The translations under genes and the position numbers were made by a program. A stretch of 64,000 nucleotides of DNA from Nocardioides immobilis (GTDB taxonomy: Bacteria; Actinomycetota; Actinomycetes; Propionibacteriales; Nocardioidaceae): NCBI RefSeq assembly GCF_003515065.1, contig NZ_QXGH01000009.1, forward strand, positions 530,655 to 594,654, read 5' to 3'. This document shows positions 27,043 to 37,166 of this stretch, one piece after another. The notes under the pieces were generated by a model. The model searched no databases. It was not told the origin of the DNA and saw only the letters and a list, made by a program, of their open reading frames with translations. Position 1 is the first letter of the stretch; each line of letters begins with the position of its first letter.

Positions 27043-27792
27043 TCAGTCCGGAATCTTCTCGCCCGCCTCGATGGCGACGGTCAGCCGGTTCTGCGGCAGC
27101 GGGACCGGGCAGGTCGTGAACTCCGTGTAGGCGCAGGGCAGGTTCGTCGTGCGGTTGAAGTCGAGCACCACCATGCCGTCGGCGGACGGCGGCGGGGCGA
27201 CGAGCTGGCGGCCGGCGGGGTACGTCGCCCGGCCCGACGTCGCGTCAGCGAAGACCAGCCACAGGCCGCCGTCGTCGTCGTACGCCACCAGCCGTACCGG
27301 CTCCCCCGCGACGGTGAACGAGACCTCGCCGACCGCGTCCGCGGTGGGCCGGTCGCCGTCGTACGGGTGGAACCGCGCGGTCAGAACCCAGTCGGGCGAC
27401 GGCGGGTAGACGGGCGTCGGACGGTGACCGGTCCGCAGCGGATGGGCGGGGTCCCGCGGTCGCAGCAGTACGCCGGCGCCACGGCTGGCCACCTCCACGA
27501 CGAGCTCCCCGGAATGGACCCGGATGCCGGCGTCATCGACCGGTCCGAGCAGCACGTGCCCGCTGACCTCCCGGCCGTCGACCGTCAGCGACTCGCCTGG
27601 CCCCAGATCGACCTCGACGCCGCTGGGACCCAGCGCCCACGCGCCGGGCACCCCGTCGATGCGCTGGGGCGTCGCGTCCAGCCAGTGCAGGCCGGTGATC
27701 GAGAGGAAGCCGTGCGGCGCTGTCAGCCGGTCCTCACGCGCCTGCCGCCAGGCCTGCCACTCCCCGAGAAAGTCGTCCACCACGTCCACCAC
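27043..27792 (-). CDS. DUF1684 domain-containing protein
   Basis: A 249-aa cytoplasmic beta-rich protein. The C-terminal signature DFNRTTNLPCAYTEFTTCPV followed by PLPQNRLTVAIEAGEK is diagnostic of DUF1684. The N-terminal WRQAREDRLTAPHGFLSITGLHWL is also typical. The function is unknown. It is downstream of groEL but separated from it by a strong terminator, so it is probably transcribed independently. Confidence 0.88.
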   Translation of the reverse strand: MVDVVDDFLGEWQAWRQAREDRLTAPHGFLSITGLHWLDATPQRIDGVPGAWALGPSGVEVDLGPGESLTVDGREVSGHVLLGPVDDAGIRVHSGELVVEVASRGAGVLLRPRDPAHPLRTGHRPTPVYPPSPDWVLTARFHPYDGDRPTADAVGEVSFTVAGEPVRLVAYDDDGGLWLVFADATSGRATYPAGRQLVAPPPSADGMVVLDFNRTTNLPCAYTEFTTCPVPLPQNRLTVAIEAGEKIPD

Positions 27793-27866
27793 CCCTCGAT
27801 CCTGCCGACCCGGCGCAAATCAGGCCACGGAAGCCGCCGACCCGTCTCATCTCTGCGCGAAAAATG

Positions 27867-27904
27867 CGCCGAGCCGGCTCATCCTGAGATGAGCCGGCTC
27901 GGCG
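27867..27904 (-). terminator. Rho-independent terminator of groEL
   Basis: A 17-bp perfect stem (27867-27883 with 27888-27904) closes a CTGA loop. Reading leftward it is followed by CATTTTT, a T-run that fits intrinsic termination just after the groEL stop. Confidence 0.9.
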
Positions 27905-27918
27905 AGGTGTGCGACGGA

Positions 27919-29633
<1,715 letters not shown>

Positions 29634-29641
29634 GCAGGAGA

Positions 29642-29935
29642 TCAGGAAACGATCGCGAGGACGTCGCGCGCCGAGAGAATGAGGTACTCCTGGCCGCCGT
29701 ACTTGACCTCGGTGCCGCCGTACTTGCTGTAGATGACCTTGTCGCCCACCGACACGTCCAGCGGCACGCGGTTGCCGTTGTCGTCGATGCGGCCGGGGCC
29801 GACCGAGAGGACCTCGCCCTCCTGCGGCTTCTCCTTGGCGGTGTCCGGGATGACCAGGCCGGAAGCCGTGGTCTGCTCGGCCTCGAGCGCCTTGACGACG
29901 ATGCGGTCCTCGAGCGGCTTGATGTTGATCGACAC
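29642..29935 (-). CDS. groES: 10-kDa co-chaperonin GroES
   Basis: A 97-aa co-chaperonin, full length, with [19 protein letters not shown], the mobile-loop region [14 protein letters not shown], and [16 protein letters not shown]. It caps GroEL. The start is GTG at 29935 with GGAGG nine bases upstream. It is first in the groES-groEL operon under two CIRCE elements. Confidence 0.97.
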   Translation of the reverse strand: MSINIKPLEDRIVVKALEAEQTTASGLVIPDTAKEKPQEGEVLSVGPGRIDDNGNRVPLDVSVGDKVIYSKYGGTEVKYGGQEYLILSARDVLAIVS

Positions 29936-30057
29936 GTCGATCGACCTCCACTTTCATTGCGGGTGTGTGCAGGGGTCTGACGGGCTGGCGCCCGCCCACG
30001 TTGGGGCTTGCCTTGGGGAGTACGCCGTCGCGGGGGTCGCACGCTCTTCGGCAAGCG

Positions 30058-30084
30058 CTGGCACACTCGATGCGAGAGTGCCAG
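30058..30084. promoter_or_regulatory. CIRCE element 1 (HrcA operator)
   Basis: CTGGCACAC and GAGTGCCAG separated by 9 bases, a variant of TTAGCACTC-N9-GAGTGCTAA. It is one of two sites in tandem upstream of groES. Confidence 0.8.
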
Positions 30085-30091
30085 CACGAAA

Positions 30092-30118
30092 CTAGCACTC
30101 TCATCCAACGAGTGCCAG
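30092..30118. promoter_or_regulatory. CIRCE element 2 (HrcA operator)
   Basis: CTAGCACTC and GAGTGCCAG separated by 9 bases, close to the CIRCE consensus. It sits 8 bases from element 1 and 40 bases from the start of the divergent methyltransferase gene, so HrcA may affect both. Confidence 0.92.
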
Positions 30119-30157
30119 GGCGGCCCACCCGATGGCCGGGCCTGACAGGATCGTGGC

Positions 30158-31357
30158 GTGGACCTCGACGCATTCCGGTGGCTGCTCACCGATGAGGGGC
30201 AGGCGCTCCTCGCGCAGGCCACCGAGCTGGCTGGGGCTACCGGGACCGGCGGCGAGCTGCACGTCCAGGCCGAGCTCCGCCGTACGGCGCCGCCGGCCGC
30301 GGTCGCTGCCGCGCTCACCCAGGTCGAGCTCCGGGAGAAGGCGCGGGCCAAGTTCGGCGACCTCGCCGACCGGCTCTACTTCACGCCGGACGCCCTCGAG
30401 CAGGCCACCCGGCAGTCGGTCGCGGCGCACCGCGCCGGCCGCTACCGGGCCTTCGGCGCGCAGACCCTGATCGACCTCGGCTGCGGGATCGGCGGCGACC
30501 TGATCGCTGCGTCCCGCGCCGGCCTGGTGTGCGCCGGCGTCGACCTCGACCCGGTCCGGGTCGCGATGGCCGAGGCCAACCTGGCAGCCGCCGGTCTGCC
30601 CGGCGCGGTCCAGGTCGCCGACGCGACCACGGTCAACCACGCCGGGTTCGACCTCGCGTTCGCCGACCCCGCCCGCCGTACCGGAGCCGGACGCAGCTTC
30701 AACGTCGACGACTGGGTGCCGCCCTGGTCCTGGATCGAGGGGCTGCTGCGACGCGACGCGTGCGTGAAGGTCGCCCCCGGGATCCCGCACGCCCTGGTGC
30801 CGGCGGACGTCGAGGCGGAGTGGGTCAGCGACGGCGGCGAGGTCAAGGAGGCCGCGCTCTGGTCCGGTCGTACGGCGACCGCCCAGCGCCGCGCCACCGT
30901 GATCCCGTCGACGACCTCTGGGCAAGCGGGCGGCCTGGCCTCCCTGACCGACGAGGACGATCCCGGCGCCGACGCGGTCGGCGTCGGCGAGGTCGGCGCG
31001 TTCCTCTACGAACCGGACGGCGCGGTCATCCGGGCCGGCCTGGTGACCGCAGTGGCGGCCGGCGTGGAGGGCCGGCTGATCGACGCCAAGATCGCCTACG
31101 TCACCTCGGACGCCTCGTTCCGCAGCCCGTTCGCCCGCGGCTACCGGGTGCTCGAGCACCTCCCCTACCGCGAGAAGCAGCTCAAGGCGGCGCTCCGCGA
31201 GCGCCGCATCGGGCGGCTCACGATCAAGAAGCGGGGCGTCGACGTGGCGCCTGACGCGCTGCGCAAGCGGCTCGCGCTCGAGGGCGACGAGGAGGCCACG
31301 CTGGTGCTGACCCGCGTGGCCGGGCAGGGTACGGCGCTGCTCGTCGCGCCCTTCTGA
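30158..31357 (+). CDS. SAM-dependent methyltransferase with THUMP-like C-terminal domain
   Basis: A 399-aa protein. After a helical N-terminal part, motif I is LIDLGCGIGGDLIAASRAG followed by CAGVDLDPVRVAMAEANL, and motif IV is FADPARR. The C-terminal 80 residues (YREKQLKAALRERRIG, RLTIKKRGVDVAPDALRKRL) resemble the THUMP-like domain of actinobacterial proteins presumed to act on RNA. The target is unknown. GTG at 30158 is used. It is divergent from groES. Confidence 0.8.
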   Translation: MDLDAFRWLLTDEGQALLAQATELAGATGTGGELHVQAELRRTAPPAAVAAALTQVELREKARAKFGDLADRLYFTPDALEQATRQSVAAHRAGRYRAFGAQTLIDLGCGIGGDLIAASRAGLVCAGVDLDPVRVAMAEANLAAAGLPGAVQVADATTVNHAGFDLAFADPARRTGAGRSFNVDDWVPPWSWIEGLLRRDACVKVAPGIPHALVPADVEAEWVSDGGEVKEAALWSGRTATAQRRATVIPSTTSGQAGGLASLTDEDDPGADAVGVGEVGAFLYEPDGAVIRAGLVTAVAAGVEGRLIDAKIAYVTSDASFRSPFARGYRVLEHLPYREKQLKAALRERRIGRLTIKKRGVDVAPDALRKRLALEGDEEATLVLTRVAGQGTALLVAPF

Positions 31358-31442
31358 TCCGCGCTTTCTTTCAAAATCGCGTGATGTTTCGGGGCAGCGG
31401 TACGTCCGGACTGGTGAATGTTGCCTATCTCGGAGGATCGAC

Positions 31443-31607
31443 ATGCCCACCACCAGCAAGCACCGCGCGACCGAAACCCTGCCCGCCCCTGTCCGTGCCG
31501 AGGACGCCGGCTCCCACCGCGCGCACCGCACCGCGGACACCGTGCTCGTCGTCAGCATCGGCACGCTCCTCATCGTTCTCGCGGTCTACATGAGCCTTCG
31601 AGGCTGA
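31443..31607 (+). CDS. Small single-span membrane protein (54 aa)
   Basis: A 54-residue reading frame starting at ATG 31443 with a clear GGAGG six bases upstream (31432-31436). The first 33 residues are hydrophilic and His/Arg/Ala-rich (MPTTSKHRATETLPAP at the start), followed by a single span DTVLVVSIGTLLIVLAVYM and a short basic end (SLRG). No family is recognised. The RBS and membrane segment support it being real. It lies in the upstream part of the sigma-regulated lipoprotein locus. Confidence 0.6.
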   Translation: MPTTSKHRATETLPAPVRAEDAGSHRAHRTADTVLVVSIGTLLIVLAVYMSLRG

Positions 31608-31618
31608 CCGGCCCAGAA

Positions 31619-31645
31619 GGCAACCGCGGCCGGTGCCCGGGCGTC
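31619..31645 (+). promoter_or_regulatory. Putative ECF promoter 1 (GCAACC-N16-CGTC)
   Basis: GCAACC at 31620-31625 and CGTC at 31642-31645 with a 16-base spacer. The same elements and spacing occur before the sigma gene and the 34856 lipoprotein gene. The -10-like element is only 8 bases before the ATG at 31654, implying a leaderless or nearly leaderless mRNA. Confidence 0.5.
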
Positions 31646-31653
31646 GTACGGGC

Positions 31654-32775
31654 ATGAGCCCTCGGAGTCGCGCCGCCGCGGTCACCCTGGTGGCGCTGGC
31701 CGTCCTCGCCGCGGGGTGTGCCGGCGACCCTCAGCAGGCGGCGGCCCCGCCCGACGAGACGTCGCCGACCTCCCCGTCGTCACCGACGTCTGCCACCAGT
31801 ACGGCGCCCGTCCGCCCCGGCGCCTGGGTCGACGGGCTGCCGGTCGGGCCGCCGCCGGAGATCGGCTACGTCATCGGGAACACGTACCACTCTCCCGAGG
31901 GCCGGATGGTGCGGGTGCTGCGCGACCACGGCGTGACGTCGATCGCCAGGCTGGGCGACGGATTCCTGGTCACCAGCGACCAGATCTTCGAGGGCAGCAC
32001 CGGCGTCTACGTCCTCGACGACCGGGGCCGGGTCGACACGTCCGCCGGCCAGCCCGGACATGTCCCCGGCGCGGCCACGGTGTCGGGGTACCCCGTCCTG
32101 AGCGCGGACGGCGCGACCCTGCACTGGCTCACCTTCACCCCGCCCGAGAGCGGCCTCGACCTGCCGACGCTGCTGCACACCGGCGACGTCGACACCGGCG
32201 ACGTCACCACGGTCCGGCTCGACCTCGCGCCGTCGTTCCTGACCGAGGTGACGGGGGTGATCGATCAAAGGGCGATCCTCCAGACCGGTTGGGGCGGACG
32301 CGGCGAGACATGGGTCTCGGACGGCGCGGCCGGCCTCACCCGGACGCCGGTGCTGGACCGGGCGAGCATGGTCAGCGCCCGCGCCCGGCTCGTCGTTGCC
32401 GCACTGGGCGACGTCGGGATCAAGGTGCTCGACTTCGACACCAGGAAGGTGCTCTGGCGCCAGCCCCACAGCTACGCGATGGCGTTCAGCCCGTCCGGCC
32501 GACAGCTCCTCGTCGGCACTCGCCGCCGGATGTCGGTCGTGAACGCCCGCTCGGGCGAGGTGCGCCATGACGTCGCGCCGCCGCCGTACCGCCAGAAGCA
32601 GTGGTACGCCGAACAGCTCGCCTGGGAGGACGAGCGGCACCTGCTGGCCAGCATCGAGCTCGAGCACCGAGCGGCCGTCGTACGCATCGACGTGCGGACC
32701 AGCGAGGTCGAGCTCGCCGTGGACTGGACGCCGACCGACGGGCCGTTCGCGGTCGCCTTCGAGACCCGGCCCTGA
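31654..32775 (+). CDS. Secreted lipoprotein with beta-propeller-like repeats
   Basis: A 373-aa lipoprotein. The signal peptide ends in the lipobox LAAGC (about residue 21), followed by a Ser/Thr/Pro linker and a WD40/propeller-like body with repeated short motifs (YVLDDRGRVDTS, IKVLDFDTRKVLWRQ, MAFSPSGRQLLVGTR). The end, LLASIELEHRAAVVRIDVRTSE, parallels the ends of the two proteins encoded after the sigma gene, suggesting remote paralogy. It is probably a cell-surface sensor or binding protein. The start at 31654 is chosen for its signal peptide; an in-frame ATG at 31633 precedes the promoter core. Confidence 0.7.
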   Translation: MSPRSRAAAVTLVALAVLAAGCAGDPQQAAAPPDETSPTSPSSPTSATSTAPVRPGAWVDGLPVGPPPEIGYVIGNTYHSPEGRMVRVLRDHGVTSIARLGDGFLVTSDQIFEGSTGVYVLDDRGRVDTSAGQPGHVPGAATVSGYPVLSADGATLHWLTFTPPESGLDLPTLLHTGDVDTGDVTTVRLDLAPSFLTEVTGVIDQRAILQTGWGGRGETWVSDGAAGLTRTPVLDRASMVSARARLVVAALGDVGIKVLDFDTRKVLWRQPHSYAMAFSPSGRQLLVGTRRRMSVVNARSGEVRHDVAPPPYRQKQWYAEQLAWEDERHLLASIELEHRAAVVRIDVRTSEVELAVDWTPTDGPFAVAFETRP

Positions 32776-32802
32776 CGAACGCGGAAGACGCGCAGAGGGC
32801 AA

Positions 32803-32830
32803 TTGCAACCATTCTCCGACAAGTCGCGTC
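32803..32830 (+). promoter_or_regulatory. Putative ECF promoter 2 (autoregulatory)
   Basis: TTGCAACC at 32803-32810 and CGTCC from 32827, with 16 bases between GCAACC and CGTC. It lies 86 bases before the sigma factor start and shares the sequence GCAACC-N14-CGCGTCCT with promoter 3, so the sigma factor probably drives its own gene. Confidence 0.65.
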
Positions 32831-32916
32831 CTTCACCCGACACAGTTCCACCAAGAGTCCCGACCGGGGCTGGTTGACGAGGAGAGCACGATGGCGCGAC
32901 CCCGAGGGGCGGGCTG

Positions 32917-33456
32917 ATGAGCCGGAAGGACCGCGAGGCACAGCGGGACGCTGAGTTCACCGAGTACCTCGCCGTACGGCAGCCGACGCTGCTGCGCACG
33001 GCGTACCTCCTCACCGGCGACCGCCACCAGGCCGAGGACGTCCTCCAGACGTCGCTGGCCAAGCTCTACCTCGCGTGGGACAAGGTCCACGATCGCGGCG
33101 CCGTCGATGCGTACGTCCGGCGGATCATGGTCAACGAGAACAACTCGCTGTGGCGGCGGGCGTGGAAGAAGCGCGAGTACGCCACCGACGAGGTCCCCGA
33201 GGGCGCGCCGCACCACGACGCGTACGACGACGGCACCCACGACCAGCTCTGGCAGGTCGTGCAGACCCTGCCTCCGAAGGCCCGGTCGGTCGTGGTCCTC
33301 CGCTACTACGAGCAGATGTCCGAGGCCGAGGTCGCCGACGCGCTCGGCATCTCGATCGGCACCGTCAAGTCCCAGTGCAGTCGGGCCCTCTCCGCTCTCC
33401 GCGAGCGCGTGCCCGCCGAGCTCCACCCCCGCTACGGCGAGGAGTCCGCGTCATGA
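32917..33456 (+). CDS. SigE-family ECF RNA polymerase sigma factor
   Basis: A 179-aa sigma factor. Region 2 spans about residues 20-90 (LLRTAYLLTGDRHQAEDVLQ, RIMVNENNSLWRR) and region 4 about 108-165 (LPPKARSVVVLRYYEQMSE, GISIGTVKSQCSRAL helix-turn-helix). It lacks regions 1 and 3, as ECF members do. The next gene overlaps its stop (ATGA) and encodes a membrane protein that is a candidate anti-sigma factor. The GCAACC-N16-CGTC promoters around it are its likely targets. Confidence 0.92.
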   Translation: MSRKDREAQRDAEFTEYLAVRQPTLLRTAYLLTGDRHQAEDVLQTSLAKLYLAWDKVHDRGAVDAYVRRIMVNENNSLWRRAWKKREYATDEVPEGAPHHDAYDDGTHDQLWQVVQTLPPKARSVVVLRYYEQMSEAEVADALGISIGTVKSQCSRALSALRERVPAELHPRYGEESAS

Positions 33457-34673
33457 ACAAGAACCCGAACGATCCCACCAGCTCCGACGCCCCCTGGGAG
33501 GAAGCGATGAGCCGCGACTTCGACGCGCGCGTCCGTGACCTCCACGAGGCGCCGCTCGACTTCAACTCGGTCAAGGGCAAGGCGCGCACGATCCGCCGCA
33601 ACCGCCGAGCAGCGGTCGCGGGCGGCATCCTCGGCGTCGCCGCGATCGTCACGCCGATCGCCGTGCTCACCAACGGGGGTGACACCACCAACAGCAAGGA
33701 GCCGGACTTCGCACCGCCCGGCGGGTCCGAGACGTCCACGTCGGCCAGCCGCATCCCCGGCGACTACGTCCTCGGCGGCGTCTGGCACCAGGCCGACGGT
33801 GACACCGTGGACCTGCCCAACGACTTCTACGACCCCGCCGTCCTCTGGAACGGCCAGCTCGTCGGCTACTACGCGACGAGCGAGACCGAGGCCGCCATCG
33901 ACGTGATCGACGACGAAGGGACGATCGTCGAGACGATTCCGGTGGTCTCCGCGCCTGTCGTCAACGAGACCGGCGAGACCCTCGCCTACATCGAGCCTGG
34001 CGGCGACCTCGTCAGCGTGGCACCCGACGGCACACAGCAGGTCCTGCACACCGGGCTCACGCCGGATCGCGGCACCTACTCCGTTGCGGCGATCTCGGGC
34101 GGTCCCGACTGCAGCTCCGACGAGTGCCGCTACCTCGTGAACGACAGCGGGGTGGCCGGCGGATGCTCCGACGCTCAGAGCTCGGACACCGTCGTCGGCT
34201 CCCTCGACGGCGCACCGGCCTCGAAGTGCTTCGACGTCGACCTGGGGCAGCGGCTGTACTCCGTCATCGACGAGGTCAAGGACGACCTGACCGCGTGCGG
34301 CGGCGTGTTCGACGCGGCCCTGCCGACCTTCGGGTACGCCTGGCGCAACTGCGACTTCCAGCCGCAGCAGTTCTCGCTCGACGCGCAGTACGTCGCCGCG
34401 ATCCCCAGCCAGGGCGACAGTGCCGGGCCTTTGTCGCTGTCGATCCTCGACGCACGGACTGGTGTCGAGACGGCGGGTCGGTTCGCCCCGGAGGGCGGTC
34501 ACATCGGGACCTGGGCCTGGACCGACGACAACAAGCTGCTCTTCGACACGTGGGACGGCGCGCAGTGGCACCTCATGACGCTGGCGCCCAGCGGTGAGGT
34601 CGAGGAGATCGCGGACCCGATCGCCAACAACGACGACGTGAGCAGTCCGTTCACCATCGTCGGCGCGCCCTGA
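33453..34673 (+). CDS. Membrane-anchored sensor/putative anti-sigma factor
   Basis: A 406-aa protein with a cytoplasmic N-terminus (about 1-50), one span (about 53-72) and a 330-residue outer domain. The cytoplasmic part has no zinc HxxxCxxC motif, so an anti-sigma role rests on coupling to the sigma gene and topology. The outer domain (GVWHQADGDTVDLPNDFYD, QWHLMTLAPSGEVEEI) is clearly paralogous to the lipoprotein at 34856, including paired cysteines. ATG at 33453 overlaps the sigma stop; ATG at 33507, preceded by GGGAGGA, is a strong alternative start. Confidence 0.72.
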   Translation: MNKNPNDPTSSDAPWEEAMSRDFDARVRDLHEAPLDFNSVKGKARTIRRNRRAAVAGGILGVAAIVTPIAVLTNGGDTTNSKEPDFAPPGGSETSTSASRIPGDYVLGGVWHQADGDTVDLPNDFYDPAVLWNGQLVGYYATSETEAAIDVIDDEGTIVETIPVVSAPVVNETGETLAYIEPGGDLVSVAPDGTQQVLHTGLTPDRGTYSVAAISGGPDCSSDECRYLVNDSGVAGGCSDAQSSDTVVGSLDGAPASKCFDVDLGQRLYSVIDEVKDDLTACGGVFDAALPTFGYAWRNCDFQPQQFSLDAQYVAAIPSQGDSAGPLSLSILDARTGVETAGRFAPEGGHIGTWAWTDDNKLLFDTWDGAQWHLMTLAPSGEVEEIADPIANNDDVSSPFTIVGAP

Positions 34674-34685
34674 CGACACCACCGC

Positions 34686-34724
34686 AACGCCGGCCGGTCC
34701 GTTCCCCTCGGACCGGCCGGCGTT
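34686..34724 (+). terminator. Terminator hairpin after the sigma operon
   Basis: A 16-bp perfect stem (34686-34701 with 34709-34724) with a 7-base loop, 13 bases after the stop. There is only a TT after the stem, common in G+C-rich actinobacteria. Confidence 0.75.
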
Positions 34725-34753
34725 CGCCGTACCCCTGCCATGGCGACCGTCCG

Positions 34754-34781
34754 TTGCAACCGTTTCGGCCTCTTTCGCGTC
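34754..34781 (+). promoter_or_regulatory. Putative ECF promoter 3 (GCAACC-N16-CGTC)
   Basis: TTGCAACC at 34754-34761 and CGTC at 34778-34781. Spacing and flanks (CGCGTCCT) match promoter 2. It lies 75 bases upstream of the lipoprotein start and just after the preceding terminator. Confidence 0.65.
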
Positions 34782-34855
34782 CTCCTGCCAGACAGGCCGA
34801 ACAGCGTCCCCTCCCGGGATCGCGATGACCGCCTCCAGACCTCCAAGGAACAACG

Positions 34856-35971
34856 ATGACCATCAAGCGCCACCCCCGGATCGCCGTCGCGGCGGTGATC
34901 GCACCGCTCGCCTTCCTCGCGGTCGCCTGCGGCGACGACGGCGACGGCACCTCGTCCGCAGCCTCGGACCCGGCGACCTCGTCCTCCGAGCCGACGGAGA
35001 CCACCTCCCCCAGCGACACCACTGAGACCACGGAGCCGAGCGAGCCCACCGGGACCGCCGACCCGACCGGCCTCGACTACGTCGTCGACGGCGTCTGGCA
35101 CCAGGCCGACGGCGGCACCGTGGACCTCCCCGACAAGGACTACTACAGCGCGGTGATCTGGAACGACCAGCTGGTCGCGACCCGCCCCGACGGTGAGGTG
35201 TTCGCCGCCGCCGACGTGTTCGCGGCCGACGGCAGCCTCGTCGACACGTTCGACACCACCTACACCGTGGCGGTCAACGAGGCCGGCACCACGATCGCGT
35301 GGGTCGACACCGAGGGCGTCGTCATGACCGCCTGGGACGGGGACGAGGTGTCGATCGGCACCGTCGACCTCTCCGCTCCCGGCGAGACGATCGCCTACTC
35401 CGTGGCCGCCGTCACCGGTGGGCCGAACTGCCACGAGGACGTCGACGGCTGCCAGGTCTTCCTCAACTCGGGTCTCGGTGAGCCGGAGACGTTCGACTCC
35501 CACGGCGTCAACGACAACCCGGTGCCGTTCGTCGTCGAGTTCAGCGACGTGTCGGGCGACAACCTGGTCTCCTACGTCGACAAGATCGAGGACGCCGGCT
35601 CCTGCGGCGGACTGGTCGACCTGAAGGACCCCGGCAGCGAGCCCCTCTGGGAGACCTGTGAGTTCGAGGCCGCCCAGATCTCGCCCGACGGCAAGCACGT
35701 CATCGGCCTGCCGAGCTACTACGACGGCCTCGGCATCCCGACCCTCTCCGTCCTCGACGCCAGGACCGGCAACCCCACCGGCCAGTACTCACCCGAGGGC
35801 GGCTTCATCTCGCAGTGGGCCTGGTCGACCGACGGGCAGGTCGTCTTCGAGACGTACGACGGCGCGAACTGGCACCTGATGGCGATGGCCGCCGACGGCT
35901 CCGTCACCGAGATCGGCGAGCCGATCGCGGGCGAGGACGTCGATCACCCGTTCACGCTGATCCAGCACTGA
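34856..35971 (+). CDS. Lipoprotein paralogous to the anti-sigma outer domain
   Basis: A 371-aa lipoprotein with signal peptide, lipobox LAVAC (Cys about 25), and a Ser/Thr/Glu/Pro-rich linker (about 30-70). The body shares GVWHQADGGTVDLP, a Cys pair in PNCHEDVDGC, SCGG, WETCEFEAAQISPDGKHV and WHLMAMAADGSVTEI with the preceding gene product. It lacks the span and cytoplasmic part, so it could compete for the same ligand or be a dedicated extracellular partner. It has its own ECF-type promoter and a terminator on each side. Confidence 0.75.
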   Translation: MTIKRHPRIAVAAVIAPLAFLAVACGDDGDGTSSAASDPATSSSEPTETTSPSDTTETTEPSEPTGTADPTGLDYVVDGVWHQADGGTVDLPDKDYYSAVIWNDQLVATRPDGEVFAAADVFAADGSLVDTFDTTYTVAVNEAGTTIAWVDTEGVVMTAWDGDEVSIGTVDLSAPGETIAYSVAAVTGGPNCHEDVDGCQVFLNSGLGEPETFDSHGVNDNPVPFVVEFSDVSGDNLVSYVDKIEDAGSCGGLVDLKDPGSEPLWETCEFEAAQISPDGKHVIGLPSYYDGLGIPTLSVLDARTGNPTGQYSPEGGFISQWAWSTDGQVVFETYDGANWHLMAMAADGSVTEIGEPIAGEDVDHPFTLIQH

Positions 35972-35990
35972 CGCCTTCGGGCCCCTGTGG

Positions 35991-36030
35991 CGCCGGTCGG
36001 CCGAGATCCTCCTCGGCCGGCCGGCGTTCT
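35991..36030 (+). terminator. Rho-independent-type terminator
   Basis: CGCCGGTCGGCCGAG pairs with CTCGGCCGGCCGGCG (one G-U pair) and is followed by TTCTTGTCTT. It ends the lipoprotein transcript. Confidence 0.8.
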
Positions 36031-36076
36031 TGTCTTCGCCCGGCGAGCCACTTGTGGTCCACAGGCCAGCTTGACG

Positions 36077-37166
36077 AACCGCCTGTCCACAGGCGGGTTC
36101 CGAGCGTTTCGATGTGTCGGTGGTCGGGTGTTGAATGTTCAGTATGGATCTCGGGACCGCGCCCCTCTTCGGCCTCTCCGCCCCGGTGGCGGACGAGGCC
36201 GTCGAAGGTGTCCCGGTGACGCGTTCGCGGGAGCTGTTGGCCGGGATCCGTGACGACCAGACCGCGATCACCGAGCACGAGATCTCCAAGATCCGTCGGA
36301 TCGCCGAGTGGGCTGCCGAGCATGTGGTGGCCGACGGGGCGGAGGCTTCGACGATCACCGAGCGGGGTCTGGACACCGGGCTTCCGGTCGCCGGACCCGG
36401 TGCCCCGTTGATCAGCGATTTCGCGGTGATGGAGCTCTCCGCCCTCCTGGGGCGGTCGTTGGACTCCGGTCGTGCGTATGTGGGTCAGGTGGTGGAGCTG
36501 GCCTACCGGCTCCCCAGGACCTGGGCCCGGGTCCTCGAGGGCCGGGTGCCGGTGTGGAAGGCACTGCGGTTCGCCGACACCACCCGCACCCTCCCGGCCG
36601 ATGCTGCGGGGTTCGTGGACCGGCAGCTCGCCCCCATCGCCCACGGGGTCTCCTGGGCGCAGATCGACCGGCTGGTCGAGGAAGCCATGGTCCGCTACGA
36701 CCCGGCCGCGGCGGAGGAGAAGCGCACGGCGGCCCAGGAGGCCCGGCACGTCGACATCGATCTCGACCGGGTCGGGTTCGACGGTACCGCGGAGGTCTCC
36801 GCGACCCTCGACATCGCCGACGCCCTCGACCTCGAAGCAGCGGTCGCCCGCCGCGCGAAGCTGCTGGGCCAGCTCGGCTGTGAGGACTCCCTCGACGTGC
36901 GCCGGTCGGTCGCGCTCGGGGAGATCGCCCGCCAGGATCTCGCCCTCGACCTCCAGGTCGTCGACCCCGACACCGGGGAGATCACCCGCACCGTCCCCGG
37001 CCGCAGGGTCGAGCTGATCGTCCACCTCAACGACGCCATCGGCCACACGGCCGACGGCGCGGTCGGCCGGTTCGCCAACACCCGCACCCCGATCTCACCG
37101 GAGCAGGTCAAGGAATGGATGGGCACCCCGGGCACCAGCGTGCTGGTGCGGCCGGTGATCGACCTC
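36077..37166 (+). repeat. Direct repeat copy A (DUF222 gene and its leader)
   Basis: This stretch aligns without gaps to 62910-63750 and, after one inserted base, to the window end, with an offset of 26833. Homology starts upstream of the gene at the CCGCCTGT-CC-ACAGGCGG hairpin and covers the start region and most of the DUF222 domain. It marks a recent duplication or gene-conversion pair. Confidence 0.9.
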
